DNA from: Streptomyces sp. NBC_00258
GTDB lineage: Bacteria; Actinomycetota; Actinomycetes; Streptomycetales; Streptomycetaceae
DNA length: 64,000 bases
Assembly: GCF_036182465.1 (NCBI RefSeq)
Contig: NZ_CP108081.1
Location: forward strand, 5,270,001 to 5,334,000
Direction: 5' to 3'
Shown: one piece after another, positions 52,639 through 61,573 of the stretch
How the letters are laid out: the number at the start of each line of letters is the position of its first letter
How positions within the stretch are numbered: the first letter of the stretch is position 1
Notes under the pieces: model-generated
The model's input: only the letters and a program-made list of their open reading frames with translations
The model's database searches: none
Told to the model about the DNA's origin: nothing
Made by a program: the position numbers and the translations under genes

Positions 52639-53469
52639 ATGAAGAGACTCGCGCTGCCGCGTCCCGGCGCCGCAGCCGTTGTGTCCGTCCTCTCGCTCGC
52701 CCTGGTGACCGGCTGCTCCGACAGCGGTTCCGACTCCGGATCGGGCAAGGACGACAAGGCCGCGGGCAAGGAGCCGGCCGCGGCAGCGAAGACCCTCGCC
52801 AAGGGTGAGCTGGAGAAGCTCATCATCGCGACGGCCGATGTCAAGGGCTTCAAGGTCGGCCCGGCCGACCAGTCCGACCAGTTCGCCTCCTCCAAGGAGG
52901 AGATCAAGGTCGTCGACGAGAAGTGCGCGCCCCTCGCGTACGTCCTCACCGGCTTCGCGCCGGGCGACTCGGCCTCGTACGTCAACCGCATGGCCCAGGA
53001 GGACCCGACGGCCAAGGCGAGCGCGTCCCCCACCGAGGACCTGGAGGACATGACCGAGGAGGAGATGGAGGACGCGATGAACTCGATCACCGACGCCCTC
53101 GGTTCGACCGTCACCCTCGTCTCGCTGTCCTCGTACGAGGGCGACGGAGCGAAGGAGACCATGTCCTCGCTCTCCGCCGCGATCGAGGGCTGCGGCAGCG
53201 GCTTCACGGCCACGGCCAAGAAGGAGCCCCAGAAGTTCAAGAAGGTCGAGTCGGAGAAGGCGTCCGGGAACGGCGACGAGTCGCTGGCGTTCGCGGTGAC
53301 CGCGGACTCCGACGGCGACCCGGTCGTGCACGCGGAGGTCGCGCGGCACGGGAACACGGTCGCCACGTACTACTCCATCAGCTTGGCGGCGTTCGCCGAT
53401 GACGCCAAGGTCTCCGACTACGACGTGCCGGCCGAGCTCATCAAGGCCCAGACGGCGAAGCTCGGCTGA
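52639..53469 (+). CDS. Lipoprotein with sensor-like domain, paralogue of the one at 42209
   Basis: A 276-residue lipoprotein with a good lipobox (LALVTGC, Cys 26). A Ser/Gly/Lys linker leads to a domain with KLIIATADVKGFKVGPADQSDQ, CAPLAYVLTGFAPGD, an acidic stretch EDLEDMTEEEMEDAMNSI and a C-terminal VPAELIKAQTAKLG. The TADVKGFKV and VPAELIKAQ motifs match the protein at 42209, so they are paralogues. It is the only plus-strand gene inside the kinase cluster and is followed by a terminator shared with the convergent kinase. It could be a ligand-binding partner of a neighbouring kinase, which is inference. Confidence 0.9.
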   Translation: MKRLALPRPGAAAVVSVLSLALVTGCSDSGSDSGSGKDDKAAGKEPAAAAKTLAKGELEKLIIATADVKGFKVGPADQSDQFASSKEEIKVVDEKCAPLAYVLTGFAPGDSASYVNRMAQEDPTAKASASPTEDLEDMTEEEMEDAMNSITDALGSTVTLVSLSSYEGDGAKETMSSLSAAIEGCGSGFTATAKKEPQKFKKVESEKASGNGDESLAFAVTADSDGDPVVHAEVARHGNTVATYYSISLAAFADDAKVSDYDVPAELIKAQTAKLG

Positions 53470-53502
53470 GCCGACGCCTGAGCCCGCGCGCAAGCGCGAA
53501 CG

Positions 53503-53533
53503 GAGGGCGGGCCGGGTCCACCGGTCCGCCCTC
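53503..53533. terminator. Terminator between lipoprotein and kinase genes
   Basis: gagggcgg (53503-53510) pairs with ccgccctc (53526-53533) around a GC-rich loop that can fold further. It lies between convergent genes. Confidence 0.65.
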
Positions 53534-53541
53534 TCGCGTGT

Positions 53542-55185
53542 TCACGGCTTGGTGATGTCCAGGTTCGCGATCGCCGTCTTCGCGACCTCGCGCCCGCGCT
53601 CGGTGAAGTCGCCCTTGCCCGGGTAGCCGATCATGAGCTTGTACATGTCGCCGGACTTGGTCTTGTAGTAGAGGACCTGGATCTCGCGCGGACGCGGGGC
53701 TTCGGTGTCCGTGGTCGAGTAGGTGATGGTGTTGAGGGCCGCTTTCCGGTCCTTGTACTTCGTCGTATCGGGGTTGCTCTTGGGAGCGGGCTCGGAGTCC
53801 ATGTCCATGCCGTAGTTGCCGCTCTGTCTGTAGCTCGCGTCGTCGTCGTACATCTCGGCCGCCGCCGACGCGGCGATCTCGCCGCTGGTGTCCTCAAGCC
53901 TCTTGGCCAGGGTGAGGCTGATCCAGAGGCTGCCGCTCTCGTCGGTGAACTGGACCCAGTGTTCGTCCTTGGCCGCGTCGGGCTTGGGCACGGTCTTCTG
54001 GTAGCCGGCCGGTACCGCCATCGTCGCGCCCAGCGCCTTCAGGTCCCTCTTGTTCCAGTTGTCGGGCAGCGGCCCCGCGAACGGGTCCGCGACCACCAGG
54101 TACGCCGCCAGCGCGGCCGCGACCACGACGGCACCGATGCCGATCCACGCCTTGCGGCCGACCCTGATCGACCTGCCGCCGGGCTCCGCCATCCGTACGA
54201 CCTGCGTGGGCGCGGGCTCGGGCGGACGCGCGGCCTGCTCCAGGAGCGCTCGCACCCGTGCGGCGTCCGGGCGGCGGGCCGGGTCCTTGTCGAGGAGGCC
54301 GTTGATGGCGTCGGCCAGCGGTCCCGTGGCCGCGTTGGGCGCGGCCGGCGTGGCGTTGAGGACGGACTGGAGCGTCGCGGGCGTGTTGTTGCGGCGGAAC
54401 GGCGAGACGCCCTCCGTGGCCGCGTACAGGACCACGCCGAGGGACCAGAGGTCCGAGGCCGGACCCGGGCGCTGCCCCAACACCCGCTCCGGTGCGATGA
54501 ATTCGGGCGAGCCGACGAAGCCGCCGGTGTCGGTCAGGTTCGTCTCGCCCTCGATCTGGGCGATGCCGAAGTCGGTGAGGACGACCCGGTCGCCCGTGCC
54601 GAGCATGACGTTGTCGGGCTTGACGTCGCGGTGCAGGATGCCCGCCGCGTGCGCGGCCTCCAGCGCGCCGAGCACGTCGAGGCCGATTCTCGCCGCCTCA
54701 CGCGCCCCGATCGTGCCCTCCTGCAGCGCGGCACCGAGCGAACGTCCCCGTACGAGCTCCATGACGATCCACGGCTGGCCGTCCACGACCGCGACATCGT
54801 GGACGTTCACGACGGCCGGGTGGTCGAGCCGGGCGGCGGCGCGCGCCTCGCGGCGCATCCGCTCGAAGACGTTGGCCCGTTCGCGTTCGGGAAGATGATC
54901 CGGTACGCGCGGCTCCTTGACGGCGACCTCCCGGTCCACCGTCTCGTCCTTGGCCCGCCACACGGTGCCCATCCCGCCGTGGCCGAGTTTGCCGAGCAGC
55001 CGGTAGCGGCCCGCGATGAGCCGACCGATGCCGGGCTCCTGCGGCGCCTGCTGGTCGGGCACGACCTGGGTGGGCGCCGCGTACGGGTTCCCGGGGTGCG
55101 GCACGGCGACGGGCGGTCGCGGCGGTTGCAGGCCGAAACTCGTTGGTTCGTCGGGTCCGTAAGGGGCTCCCCCGTTGTTGCTCAT
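53542..55185 (-). CDS. Ser/Thr protein kinase with extracytoplasmic domain
   Basis: A 547-residue transmembrane kinase. A Pro-rich N-terminal extension (about 1-55) precedes the kinase domain (58-320): LGHGGMGTVW, VAVKEPR, HRDVKPDNVML, DFGIAQI and an APERVLGQRPGPASDLW activation-segment end. One transmembrane helix lies at about 345-370 (IGIGAVVVAAALAAYLVV). The outer domain (375-547) begins PLPDNWNKRDLKALG and carries AVPAGYQ, YKDRKAALNTITYSTTD and YKLMIGYPGKGDF. The layout matches the other kinases here. The ligand is unknown. In S. coelicolor the equivalent cluster (SCO4775-SCO4779, including PkaI) has been linked to phosphorylation of spore-wall proteins, which I recall rather than checked. 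Confidence 0.95.
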   Translation of the reverse strand: MSNNGGAPYGPDEPTSFGLQPPRPPVAVPHPGNPYAAPTQVVPDQQAPQEPGIGRLIAGRYRLLGKLGHGGMGTVWRAKDETVDREVAVKEPRVPDHLPERERANVFERMRREARAAARLDHPAVVNVHDVAVVDGQPWIVMELVRGRSLGAALQEGTIGAREAARIGLDVLGALEAAHAAGILHRDVKPDNVMLGTGDRVVLTDFGIAQIEGETNLTDTGGFVGSPEFIAPERVLGQRPGPASDLWSLGVVLYAATEGVSPFRRNNTPATLQSVLNATPAAPNAATGPLADAINGLLDKDPARRPDAARVRALLEQAARPPEPAPTQVVRMAEPGGRSIRVGRKAWIGIGAVVVAAALAAYLVVADPFAGPLPDNWNKRDLKALGATMAVPAGYQKTVPKPDAAKDEHWVQFTDESGSLWISLTLAKRLEDTSGEIAASAAAEMYDDDASYRQSGNYGMDMDSEPAPKSNPDTTKYKDRKAALNTITYSTTDTEAPRPREIQVLYYKTKSGDMYKLMIGYPGKGDFTERGREVAKTAIANLDITKP

Positions 55186-55294
55186 GGGTCCATCCCTATC
55201 GCGGCAAGCGCTTCGGGAGCCACCCTGGGCGCTTTCCAGTCACAGACCCGTGACGCACGGCGTCGCTTATGTTCCTTTTACGCGGCCGGGCGAC

Positions 55295-56551
55295 TCAGGT
55301 GCCCGAAGGGGCGGGGCTCGTGGGCTCAGGCCCCGTGGGTGCGGGGGTCGTGGGCGCTGGAGTCGTGGGCGCTGGGCTCGGGGTCGCGCTCGCCGTCCGG
55401 CTCGGCCTCTGGCTCGGCGTTGCCGTGGTCGTCACGGTGGTCGTCGCCCGGGACGTGGGCACGGAACTCGTCGGCGACAAGGGCCCACCGCCGTCCTCGT
55501 TCATCAACAGCGCGGCCGCCGACACACCCGCCACGGCCATCGCGGCGACGAGCGCGACCGCGATCAGTACGTTCCGCGTTGGGGAGCGCGAGGAGGCCCC
55601 CGGCCTCATGGGCGATGTCACGGGCGAGTCCGGCGGAGGCGACGGCGCGTGGAGTGACTGCGTCTGCGGCCTCGGCGCGTCCCGATGGGTCGTCGTGTAG
55701 CCGGGCGACACCGGCGGCATACGGCCCGTGTCGAGAAACGCCCGCAGCAGCCGCTCCGCCTCCACCGCGTCGAGCCTGCGCTCGGGATCGCGCTCAAGAA
55801 GGCCCCGTACGACGGGAAGCAGGGGCCCGGCGGCCGCGGGCGGACGTATCTCGTCGACCACCACCGCGTGCAGGATCCCGCCCAACGAGTCGCGACGGAA
55901 CGGCGATTCGCCGCTCAGGGCGGTACAGAGCAGCGCGCCGAGCGACCACAGGTCGGACTCGGGCCCGGTCCTGACGCCGGACATCCGCTCGGGCGCGGTG
56001 TACTCGGGCGAGCCCACGAACGACCCGCTCTCGGTGAGCGTCGTCGACCCCGCGACCTGGGCGATCCCGAAGTCGGTGAGGACGACGCGGCCCTCCCCGG
56101 TGAGGAGTACGTTCGCGGGCTTCAGGTCCCGGTGCAGCACGCCCGCGCCGTGTGCCCTGCGCAGCGCGCCCAGCAGGTCGATCCCCATCCGGGCGGCCTC
56201 GGCCGCGTCCACGGGCCCGCTCCGGGAGATCCGCTCGGAGAGCGAGCCGCCCTCGATCAACTCCATGACGATGTAGGGGCGTTCGTCCTGCTCCACGACG
56301 TCGTGCACGACGATGATGTGCGGGTCCCGCAACTGCGCGACCGCACGCGCCTCGCGCAGGGTCCGATCGCACTGCAGCCGGTACTCCTCCGCCGAGAGCG
56401 AGGTGTCGAGGACGAGTTCCTTGACCGCGACCTGCCGGCCGAGCAACTGGTCCGTGGCCCGCCATACGACGCCCATACCGCCCCGGCCGAGTCTGGACTC
56501 CAGCCGGTAACGGCCCGCGATGACACGGACGTTGTCCCCCTCGGTCACCAT
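55295..56551 (-). CDS. Ser/Thr protein kinase lacking an extracytoplasmic sensor domain
   Basis: A 418-residue kinase with intact catalytic residues: LGRGGMGVVW, VAVKELV, HRDLKPANVLL, DFGIAQV and APERMSGVRTGPESDLW. A Pro/Ser/Thr linker and a transmembrane helix (about 327-350, VLIAVALVAAMAVAGVSAAAL) follow, but outside there is only a Thr/Pro tail (repeats like TTPAPTTPAP) of about 65 residues ending at a normal stop. Several ATGs compete for the start (56551, 56560, 56563); I prefer 56551 (MVTEGDNVRVIAGRYRL) with GGGG upstream. It is the odd member of the kinase set. Confidence 0.92.
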   Translation of the reverse strand: MVTEGDNVRVIAGRYRLESRLGRGGMGVVWRATDQLLGRQVAVKELVLDTSLSAEEYRLQCDRTLREARAVAQLRDPHIIVVHDVVEQDERPYIVMELIEGGSLSERISRSGPVDAAEAARMGIDLLGALRRAHGAGVLHRDLKPANVLLTGEGRVVLTDFGIAQVAGSTTLTESGSFVGSPEYTAPERMSGVRTGPESDLWSLGALLCTALSGESPFRRDSLGGILHAVVVDEIRPPAAAGPLLPVVRGLLERDPERRLDAVEAERLLRAFLDTGRMPPVSPGYTTTHRDAPRPQTQSLHAPSPPPDSPVTSPMRPGASSRSPTRNVLIAVALVAAMAVAGVSAAALLMNEDGGGPLSPTSSVPTSRATTTVTTTATPSQRPSRTASATPSPAPTTPAPTTPAPTGPEPTSPAPSGT

Positions 56552-56666
56552 GCGCCCCATCATGCCGCACCGGACGGAGGCCCTCCGGGGCGCTGCGGCG
56601 CGGGTGGCCGACAAGCGACGTACGCGGTCCGGTGTCGGGCCGGCCGTACCTACGGGGCGTTCGGGG

Positions 56667-58505
56667 TCACTGGGCGCCCGGGGGCCGCCAGCTGCGCAGG
56701 ATGGTGTCGAACCGTTCCTTCGCGGTGTCCCAGTCCGCCGCCGGCGCGGACATGTAGATCACGTACTCGACGCCGTCACGGCTGAGATACGCCTGCTCGC
56801 TGGCCCGGCGCGGGCCGGGGAACTCGGTGTCCTTCGGCAGCGCGGTCCAGGTGAAGTCCCAGAGAGCGCCCGGGCGGTCGCGGAAGGTGTTCTCCTCCAG
56901 ACCGATCCGCTGATAGTCCTGCAGCCGCCCCAACTGCTCCTCCAGGTCGAGCAGATGTGTGTACGGGGTGTCGAAGTCCGGGGCGTCGTCGATGGCGATA
57001 CGGACGAAGTGCTCACCGTTGTCGGGCGTGTAGTCGACCTGGGTGTTCTCGACCTGGCGCTTCCAGCCCTTGGGCAGGACAAGGCTGAAACCCTTGGGGT
57101 CGTTGACGCGCTCCCAGCCGTCCGGCACACCGCCGGCACCCGTGTCCGGGGTCTGGTTCCCCTTCCCGTCGTCCGTCGCCCCCGCCGAGGACGACGGGGT
57201 GGAGGAGGACGGGTCGGGTGAGGAGCGGTCGGGCGAGGACGTCGAGTTGGTGTCGTTGCCCCACCCGTCCGCGTACAGCATCGCCGCGACGCCTCCGCCG
57301 CCCACGAGCGCGGCGAGAATGACGACGAGGACGAGCGTGCTGACCTTGCGGCGCTGCGTCCCGGCGACCGTCGGCTGGTTCATGGTGGCGACGACCGGGT
57401 CGGGCGCGGGACGGCCGTGGCTGCCGTAGGTGTCGTGCCCGCCGCGGCCGCCGTAGGGGTCATGGGCGCCGGGAACGCCAGGGGTCCCCTGGACTCCGTG
57501 CGCGCCCGACGGGCCGCCGTACGTGCCCTGCGCTCCTGGGACGCCCTGTGGCCCGTAAGCGGCATGGGCCGGCCCGTACGTGCCCTGCGGCACAGGCGAC
57601 TCGGGAGGCTGAGGGGACTCGGCGGACTCGTGCGAGGTGGCCACATGTTCCGTCGGCACATAGGCCTGCGCCGAATTCGGTGTGCGCCCCTCCGCGGCCT
57701 CGGCGAGCATCTGCTCGGCCTCCTCCGGCCCGGGCCGCTCGGCGGGATCCTTGCGCAGCAGCGCGGCGATGACGGGCGCGAGCGCGCCGGCGTGCGTCAA
57801 CTCGTCGGGCTCCTCGCCGACCACGGCCTGCATGGTGGTCAGCGGGGTCGTCCGCCGGAACGGAGACCTCCCCTCGACCGCCGTGTAGAGCGTCGCGCCG
57901 AGCGCCCACAGATCGGAGGAGGGACCCGGATCGTGGCCGCGTACGCGCTCAGGCGCCAGATAGTCGACCGAGCCGACGATCTCCCCGGTGCGCGTGATCG
58001 TCGTGTCGCCCTCGACCTGCGCGATCCCGAAGTCGGTGAGCAGGACGCGCCGGTCGTTGGAGATCAGTACGTTGCCGGGCTTGACGTCTCGGTGCAGTAC
58101 GCCCGCGGCGTGCGCCGCCCGCAGCGCGCGCAGTACCCACAGCCCGACCCGCGCCGCCTCGCGGGGCTCGACGCGTCCGGAGTCCTTGACCGCGTCGGCG
58201 AGCGAGTGGCCCTCGACCAGCTCCATCACGATCCACGGGCGGCCGTCGTGCTCCAGCACGTCGTGCACGGTGACGACGGCCGAGTGGTTGATCCGCGCGG
58301 CCGCGCGCGCCTCGGCCCGGGTCCGGGCGAGGAGCACGGGCTGGTCGCTGTCCGCCACATAGAGCGCGGCCGTCAGCTCCTTGATGGCGACGGCCCGGTG
58401 CAGCACCTCGTCGTGCGCACGCCACACCCGGCCCATGCCACCACTGCCGATGGAGTCGACGAGCCGATAGCGCCCCGCCAGCAGCAGGCCCTGCATCTGA
58501 TTCAC
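56667..58505 (-). CDS. Ser/Thr protein kinase with extracytoplasmic domain
   Basis: A 612-residue transmembrane kinase. I start at GTG 58505, four bases after GGGGA; an in-frame TTG at 58517 and ATG 58496 are alternatives. The kinase domain (about 8-270) has IGSGGMGRVW, VAIKELT, HRDVKPGNVLI, DFGIAQV and YLAPERVRGHDPGPSSDLW. A linker rich in Gly/Tyr/Pro (repeats of AYGPQG and GTYG) precedes the transmembrane helix (about 390-412). The outer domain (about 455-612) opens with FSLVLPKGWKRQVENTQV and has WDFTWTALPKDTEF, a pattern shared with the kinase at 61574. Confidence 0.95.
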   Translation of the reverse strand: MNQMQGLLLAGRYRLVDSIGSGGMGRVWRAHDEVLHRAVAIKELTAALYVADSDQPVLLARTRAEARAAARINHSAVVTVHDVLEHDGRPWIVMELVEGHSLADAVKDSGRVEPREAARVGLWVLRALRAAHAAGVLHRDVKPGNVLISNDRRVLLTDFGIAQVEGDTTITRTGEIVGSVDYLAPERVRGHDPGPSSDLWALGATLYTAVEGRSPFRRTTPLTTMQAVVGEEPDELTHAGALAPVIAALLRKDPAERPGPEEAEQMLAEAAEGRTPNSAQAYVPTEHVATSHESAESPQPPESPVPQGTYGPAHAAYGPQGVPGAQGTYGGPSGAHGVQGTPGVPGAHDPYGGRGGHDTYGSHGRPAPDPVVATMNQPTVAGTQRRKVSTLVLVVILAALVGGGGVAAMLYADGWGNDTNSTSSPDRSSPDPSSSTPSSSAGATDDGKGNQTPDTGAGGVPDGWERVNDPKGFSLVLPKGWKRQVENTQVDYTPDNGEHFVRIAIDDAPDFDTPYTHLLDLEEQLGRLQDYQRIGLEENTFRDRPGALWDFTWTALPKDTEFPGPRRASEQAYLSRDGVEYVIYMSAPAADWDTAKERFDTILRSWRPPGAQ

Positions 58506-58612
58506 GTTTCCCCGCAATGCTCTTGACAGGGTCAGACTAAGGACCGGCCCCCGCCCAGGGAACCGGCGGGGCCCTACGGAGACAGCACTGTGACGGTTTG
58601 CCCGAGCGTGAA

Positions 58613-58629
58613 CGGGCGGTTACCGCCCG
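58613..58629 (-). terminator. Terminator-like hairpin downstream of the pseudokinase
   Basis: cgggcgg (58613-58619) pairs with ccgcccg (58623-58629). The 15-bp direct repeat cagccRgtgggctga (58642-58656 and 58664-58678) lies between it and the pseudokinase end, the second copy covering its stop codon. Confidence 0.5.
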
Positions 58630-58662
58630 GCAATCGGACGTCAGCCGGTGGGCTGACTGGCC

Positions 58663-61419
58663 TCAGCCAGTGGGCTGATAGGTCGCCGACGCCTGCTCGT
58701 AGAGCCGTGTCACCTCGTCCCGCTCGGCCTCCGGACCGAGCACCTGCACCACGTGGTACCGCCCGTCGACGATGATCGCGAGATTGCGTACGAAGACCTC
58801 GCGCCCCTGGGAGTCCTGCCAGGTGAACTGCCCCTCGGCCATGGTCCGTCCGCCCACCTCGATGCGCCGCATCCCGCTGGACGTGGCCCACGTCGAGTCG
58901 CGGAACGGCTGCAACTCCCGCTCGTCCTCACGCTGGTACGTCATCGGGTCGGTGCCGTACTCGCCGGTCGTGTCGCGGCCCGGCACCACCAGCAGCTCGA
59001 AGTCGCCCTGGGAGTAGACGATCTGGCCGCGGCCGTTCTTTCCCGTCCGGTCCCAGCCGTTGGCGACCGCGACGCGGAAGCCCTCGGAGTCCTTGCGCAG
59101 GGTGAAGCCCTGTGCGACCTCGGGTCCGGTGGTTTGGGTGCCGGAACTGGACGACTGCGTCGGGCTGTTCTCCTTGCTAGGCGACTTCTCGTCCTGCGGA
59201 TCCGTGCCCGCGTTCCCGTCCGTGCCGGTGTCCGTGTCGGCCGAGTGTCCCGGCGCCGGACTGACGATGTCCCCCGCGGAACCGGTCCGCTCACCGGCGT
59301 TGTCGGACTTGGGCATGAAGGCCACGGCATACGCGACGGCCGCCGCCATGGCCAGCAGTATCAGCAGGAGCAGCGTGCGGCCGAGCCGGCGGGGCTTGGC
59401 CTCCCGCTTGGACCGCTTGTGGCGGCCGTGCGGGCTGGTGTCGGGCAGCCCGGCGCGGCGCCTTCGGACCAGCTCGCCCCGGCGGCGCACGACGGGCAGC
59501 CGCTTGGGGTCCACGGGCGGCGCGGCCACGACGTACGTCCCGGCCTCCGGCTCGGGCGCCGACCGCACCAGCGAACGCAGCCAGCCGCGCAGCTCCTCGA
59601 AGTCCAGCCGCTCCGTGGGGTCCTGACGCAGCAGCGACTCCACGACCGGCCGCAGCGGCCCGCACTCCTCGGCGAACGCGGGCGGCTCGGCGCACACCAG
59701 CTGCACCAGCTCGGCGGTGTTCTCCTCGGGATAGGGCGCGTGCCCCTGAACGGCCCTGAAGAGCAGCGCCCCCAACGCCCACAGGTCGGTCGCGGGCCCG
59801 ATCGGCGCCGCCAACTGCCAGTTCTCGTGCACGGGCCCGGCCTGCTCGGGCGCCCAGCGCTCGGTGACGGGTCCGACGACGGTCATCCGCGCCTGCCGGG
59901 CCCGCTCTGCCGCCAGGGCGGTGGCGGGGCCCCGATGGGCGGCGGGTGCGGGGTCGGCGGTCAGCCGGCTCCACTGGGTGGGGGCCTCGGTGGCGGTGCC
60001 GGGGGTGTGGGCAGGGTCTGCGGTGTAGGCGGGGTCCGTGCTGTAGGCGGGGTCGGAGGTGCTGGCGAAATGGCCGGCGGTGCCGTTGCTGTTCCCGGTG
60101 TGGGACACGCCGTTGCCGTTCCCGGGGAATCCGGTGCCGTCACCGTCGCCCTGTACGCCACTTCCGTTACCCCCGTTGCCGCCATTGCCGCTGCTTCCGG
60201 GGCCGGGAAGCGCGGGAGGCTGGTTCTGTCCGTTCCCGCCCAGCTCGGGGGCGCCATGTCGCGGCGCCGCGCCGTGCCAGGAACTGGACCGCCCCACTCC
60301 GTACGGGTCGGCGATCTGCCCCGGCGGCGGGGTGTGCTCCAGCCCGAGCCCGGAGGTCTGTCCGACCTCGCCCTCGACCTCGCCCTCGGCGGGCCGGGAC
60401 CTCGGCGCGGGCAACGCCGCGTTCCGGCCGCCCTGCTGTTCCTCCTGCACCCGGGCCGCGGCCCGCGCGCCCGCGCGGTAGGCCGCGATGGCCCCGGCCC
60501 GCGCGGCCCGCACATCACCGCCGGCGTCCAGCGCCCGCTGCCCCGCGGCCGACGCCTGTGCCCGAGGGACGGGCGACAGCCCTCCGCCGCCTCCGGGCAC
60601 GGCCTCGACGGCGGCACGACCGCCACCGGCAACCCGAGCACCGGGCACACCACCGGAACCGCCCTGCTGGGACTGCCCCTGCTGACCATGCCCGAGCCGG
60701 CCGTGCGGCCCGGACGGGCCTGCCGAGCCGGCCGGACCTGCCGGACCCATCCGACCTGGCGGACCGTCTGCCGTTCCGGAGCCGTCCGCCTCGCCCTCAC
60801 CGTCGGCGGCCGGCACCGGGTCGTACCCGCACAGCGCCTCCTCCGCGGCCCCCGCGGCAAGCCCCGTGAGCATCACGCGCCCGTCGTCGCAGACGAGCAC
60901 CGTGCGCGCGGTGATGTTCCGGTGCACCCATCCATGGCCGTGCAGCACCCGCAGCGCGGTCAGCACGTCGGAGGCCACCTCCGCGGCCCGGTACGGACTC
61001 AGCGGCCGCTCCGCGAGCAGCGCCGCCAGTGGCCGCGCGGCCACCATCTCACTCACTATCCACAACGACCCGCCCTCGGCGAACACGTCGAAGACCTGGT
61101 CGAGCCGCGGATGGTCGGGGATCTGGGCCGCGGCCTGCGCGGCCTCGATCGCCCGCCGCACCGCCGGTTCGGTGGGCCGCCGTGTGGTCCGCGCGGACGG
61201 CCGCCGCACTCCGGTGTCCCGGGCCACGAACCCGTCGGGCAGCCCGTCCGCGTCGAGCACCTCCGCCTCGACGATCTCGGGCAACGGCACCTGCCGGACC
61301 AGGACTTCCTGCCCGCTGTACGTGTCGAAGGCCCGGGACTCGGCGAGTTCGTACTCGTCCGACGGTGGCAGCGGCAGACGGTAACGGTCTGCGAGTACCC
61401 GTCCCGCATAGTCGTCCAC
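58663..61419 (-). CDS. Transmembrane pseudokinase with a split kinase-like domain
   Basis: A 918-residue protein. GTG 61419 follows GGGGGAGG by four bases, so the frame back to 61509 is not used. Residues 1-190 resemble a kinase N-lobe and catalytic loop, but the key residues are lost: no Gly loop, R for the VAIK Lys (VLVRQV), HRN at 166-168 instead of HRD, and TGL in place of DFG. Then comes a Gly/Pro/Asn-rich insertion of about 300 residues (about 205-510), after which the C-lobe resumes with WAPEQ and GPATDLWALGALLFRAVQG (about 512-620). A transmembrane helix near 685-705 leads to an outer domain (about 775-918) with FRVAVANGWDRTGKN and WQDSQGREVFVRNLAII. Confidence 0.92.
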   Translation of the reverse strand: MDDYAGRVLADRYRLPLPPSDEYELAESRAFDTYSGQEVLVRQVPLPEIVEAEVLDADGLPDGFVARDTGVRRPSARTTRRPTEPAVRRAIEAAQAAAQIPDHPRLDQVFDVFAEGGSLWIVSEMVAARPLAALLAERPLSPYRAAEVASDVLTALRVLHGHGWVHRNITARTVLVCDDGRVMLTGLAAGAAEEALCGYDPVPAADGEGEADGSGTADGPPGRMGPAGPAGSAGPSGPHGRLGHGQQGQSQQGGSGGVPGARVAGGGRAAVEAVPGGGGGLSPVPRAQASAAGQRALDAGGDVRAARAGAIAAYRAGARAAARVQEEQQGGRNAALPAPRSRPAEGEVEGEVGQTSGLGLEHTPPPGQIADPYGVGRSSSWHGAAPRHGAPELGGNGQNQPPALPGPGSSGNGGNGGNGSGVQGDGDGTGFPGNGNGVSHTGNSNGTAGHFASTSDPAYSTDPAYTADPAHTPGTATEAPTQWSRLTADPAPAAHRGPATALAAERARQARMTVVGPVTERWAPEQAGPVHENWQLAAPIGPATDLWALGALLFRAVQGHAPYPEENTAELVQLVCAEPPAFAEECGPLRPVVESLLRQDPTERLDFEELRGWLRSLVRSAPEPEAGTYVVAAPPVDPKRLPVVRRRGELVRRRRAGLPDTSPHGRHKRSKREAKPRRLGRTLLLLILLAMAAAVAYAVAFMPKSDNAGERTGSAGDIVSPAPGHSADTDTGTDGNAGTDPQDEKSPSKENSPTQSSSSGTQTTGPEVAQGFTLRKDSEGFRVAVANGWDRTGKNGRGQIVYSQGDFELLVVPGRDTTGEYGTDPMTYQREDERELQPFRDSTWATSSGMRRIEVGGRTMAEGQFTWQDSQGREVFVRNLAIIVDGRYHVVQVLGPEAERDEVTRLYEQASATYQPTG

Positions 61420-61573
61420 GATGCCTCCCCCGGCCGCCCGGTTGGTCAATTCCGTTCGCCATGCGTCCCGTTGTGGCTGCAGATGTGGCTGCGTACGGTC
61501 CGCAACCATTCACGATACGTGCCGGAGGCAACCCACAGTGAGGAGATACGAGATCTCAGGAATCTCGTGCCCC

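Noticed and set aside
52473..53366. N-terminal extension of the lipid-kinase gene
   Set aside because: It runs antisense through the lipoprotein gene at 52639; a GTG with a ribosome site at 52472 explains the start.
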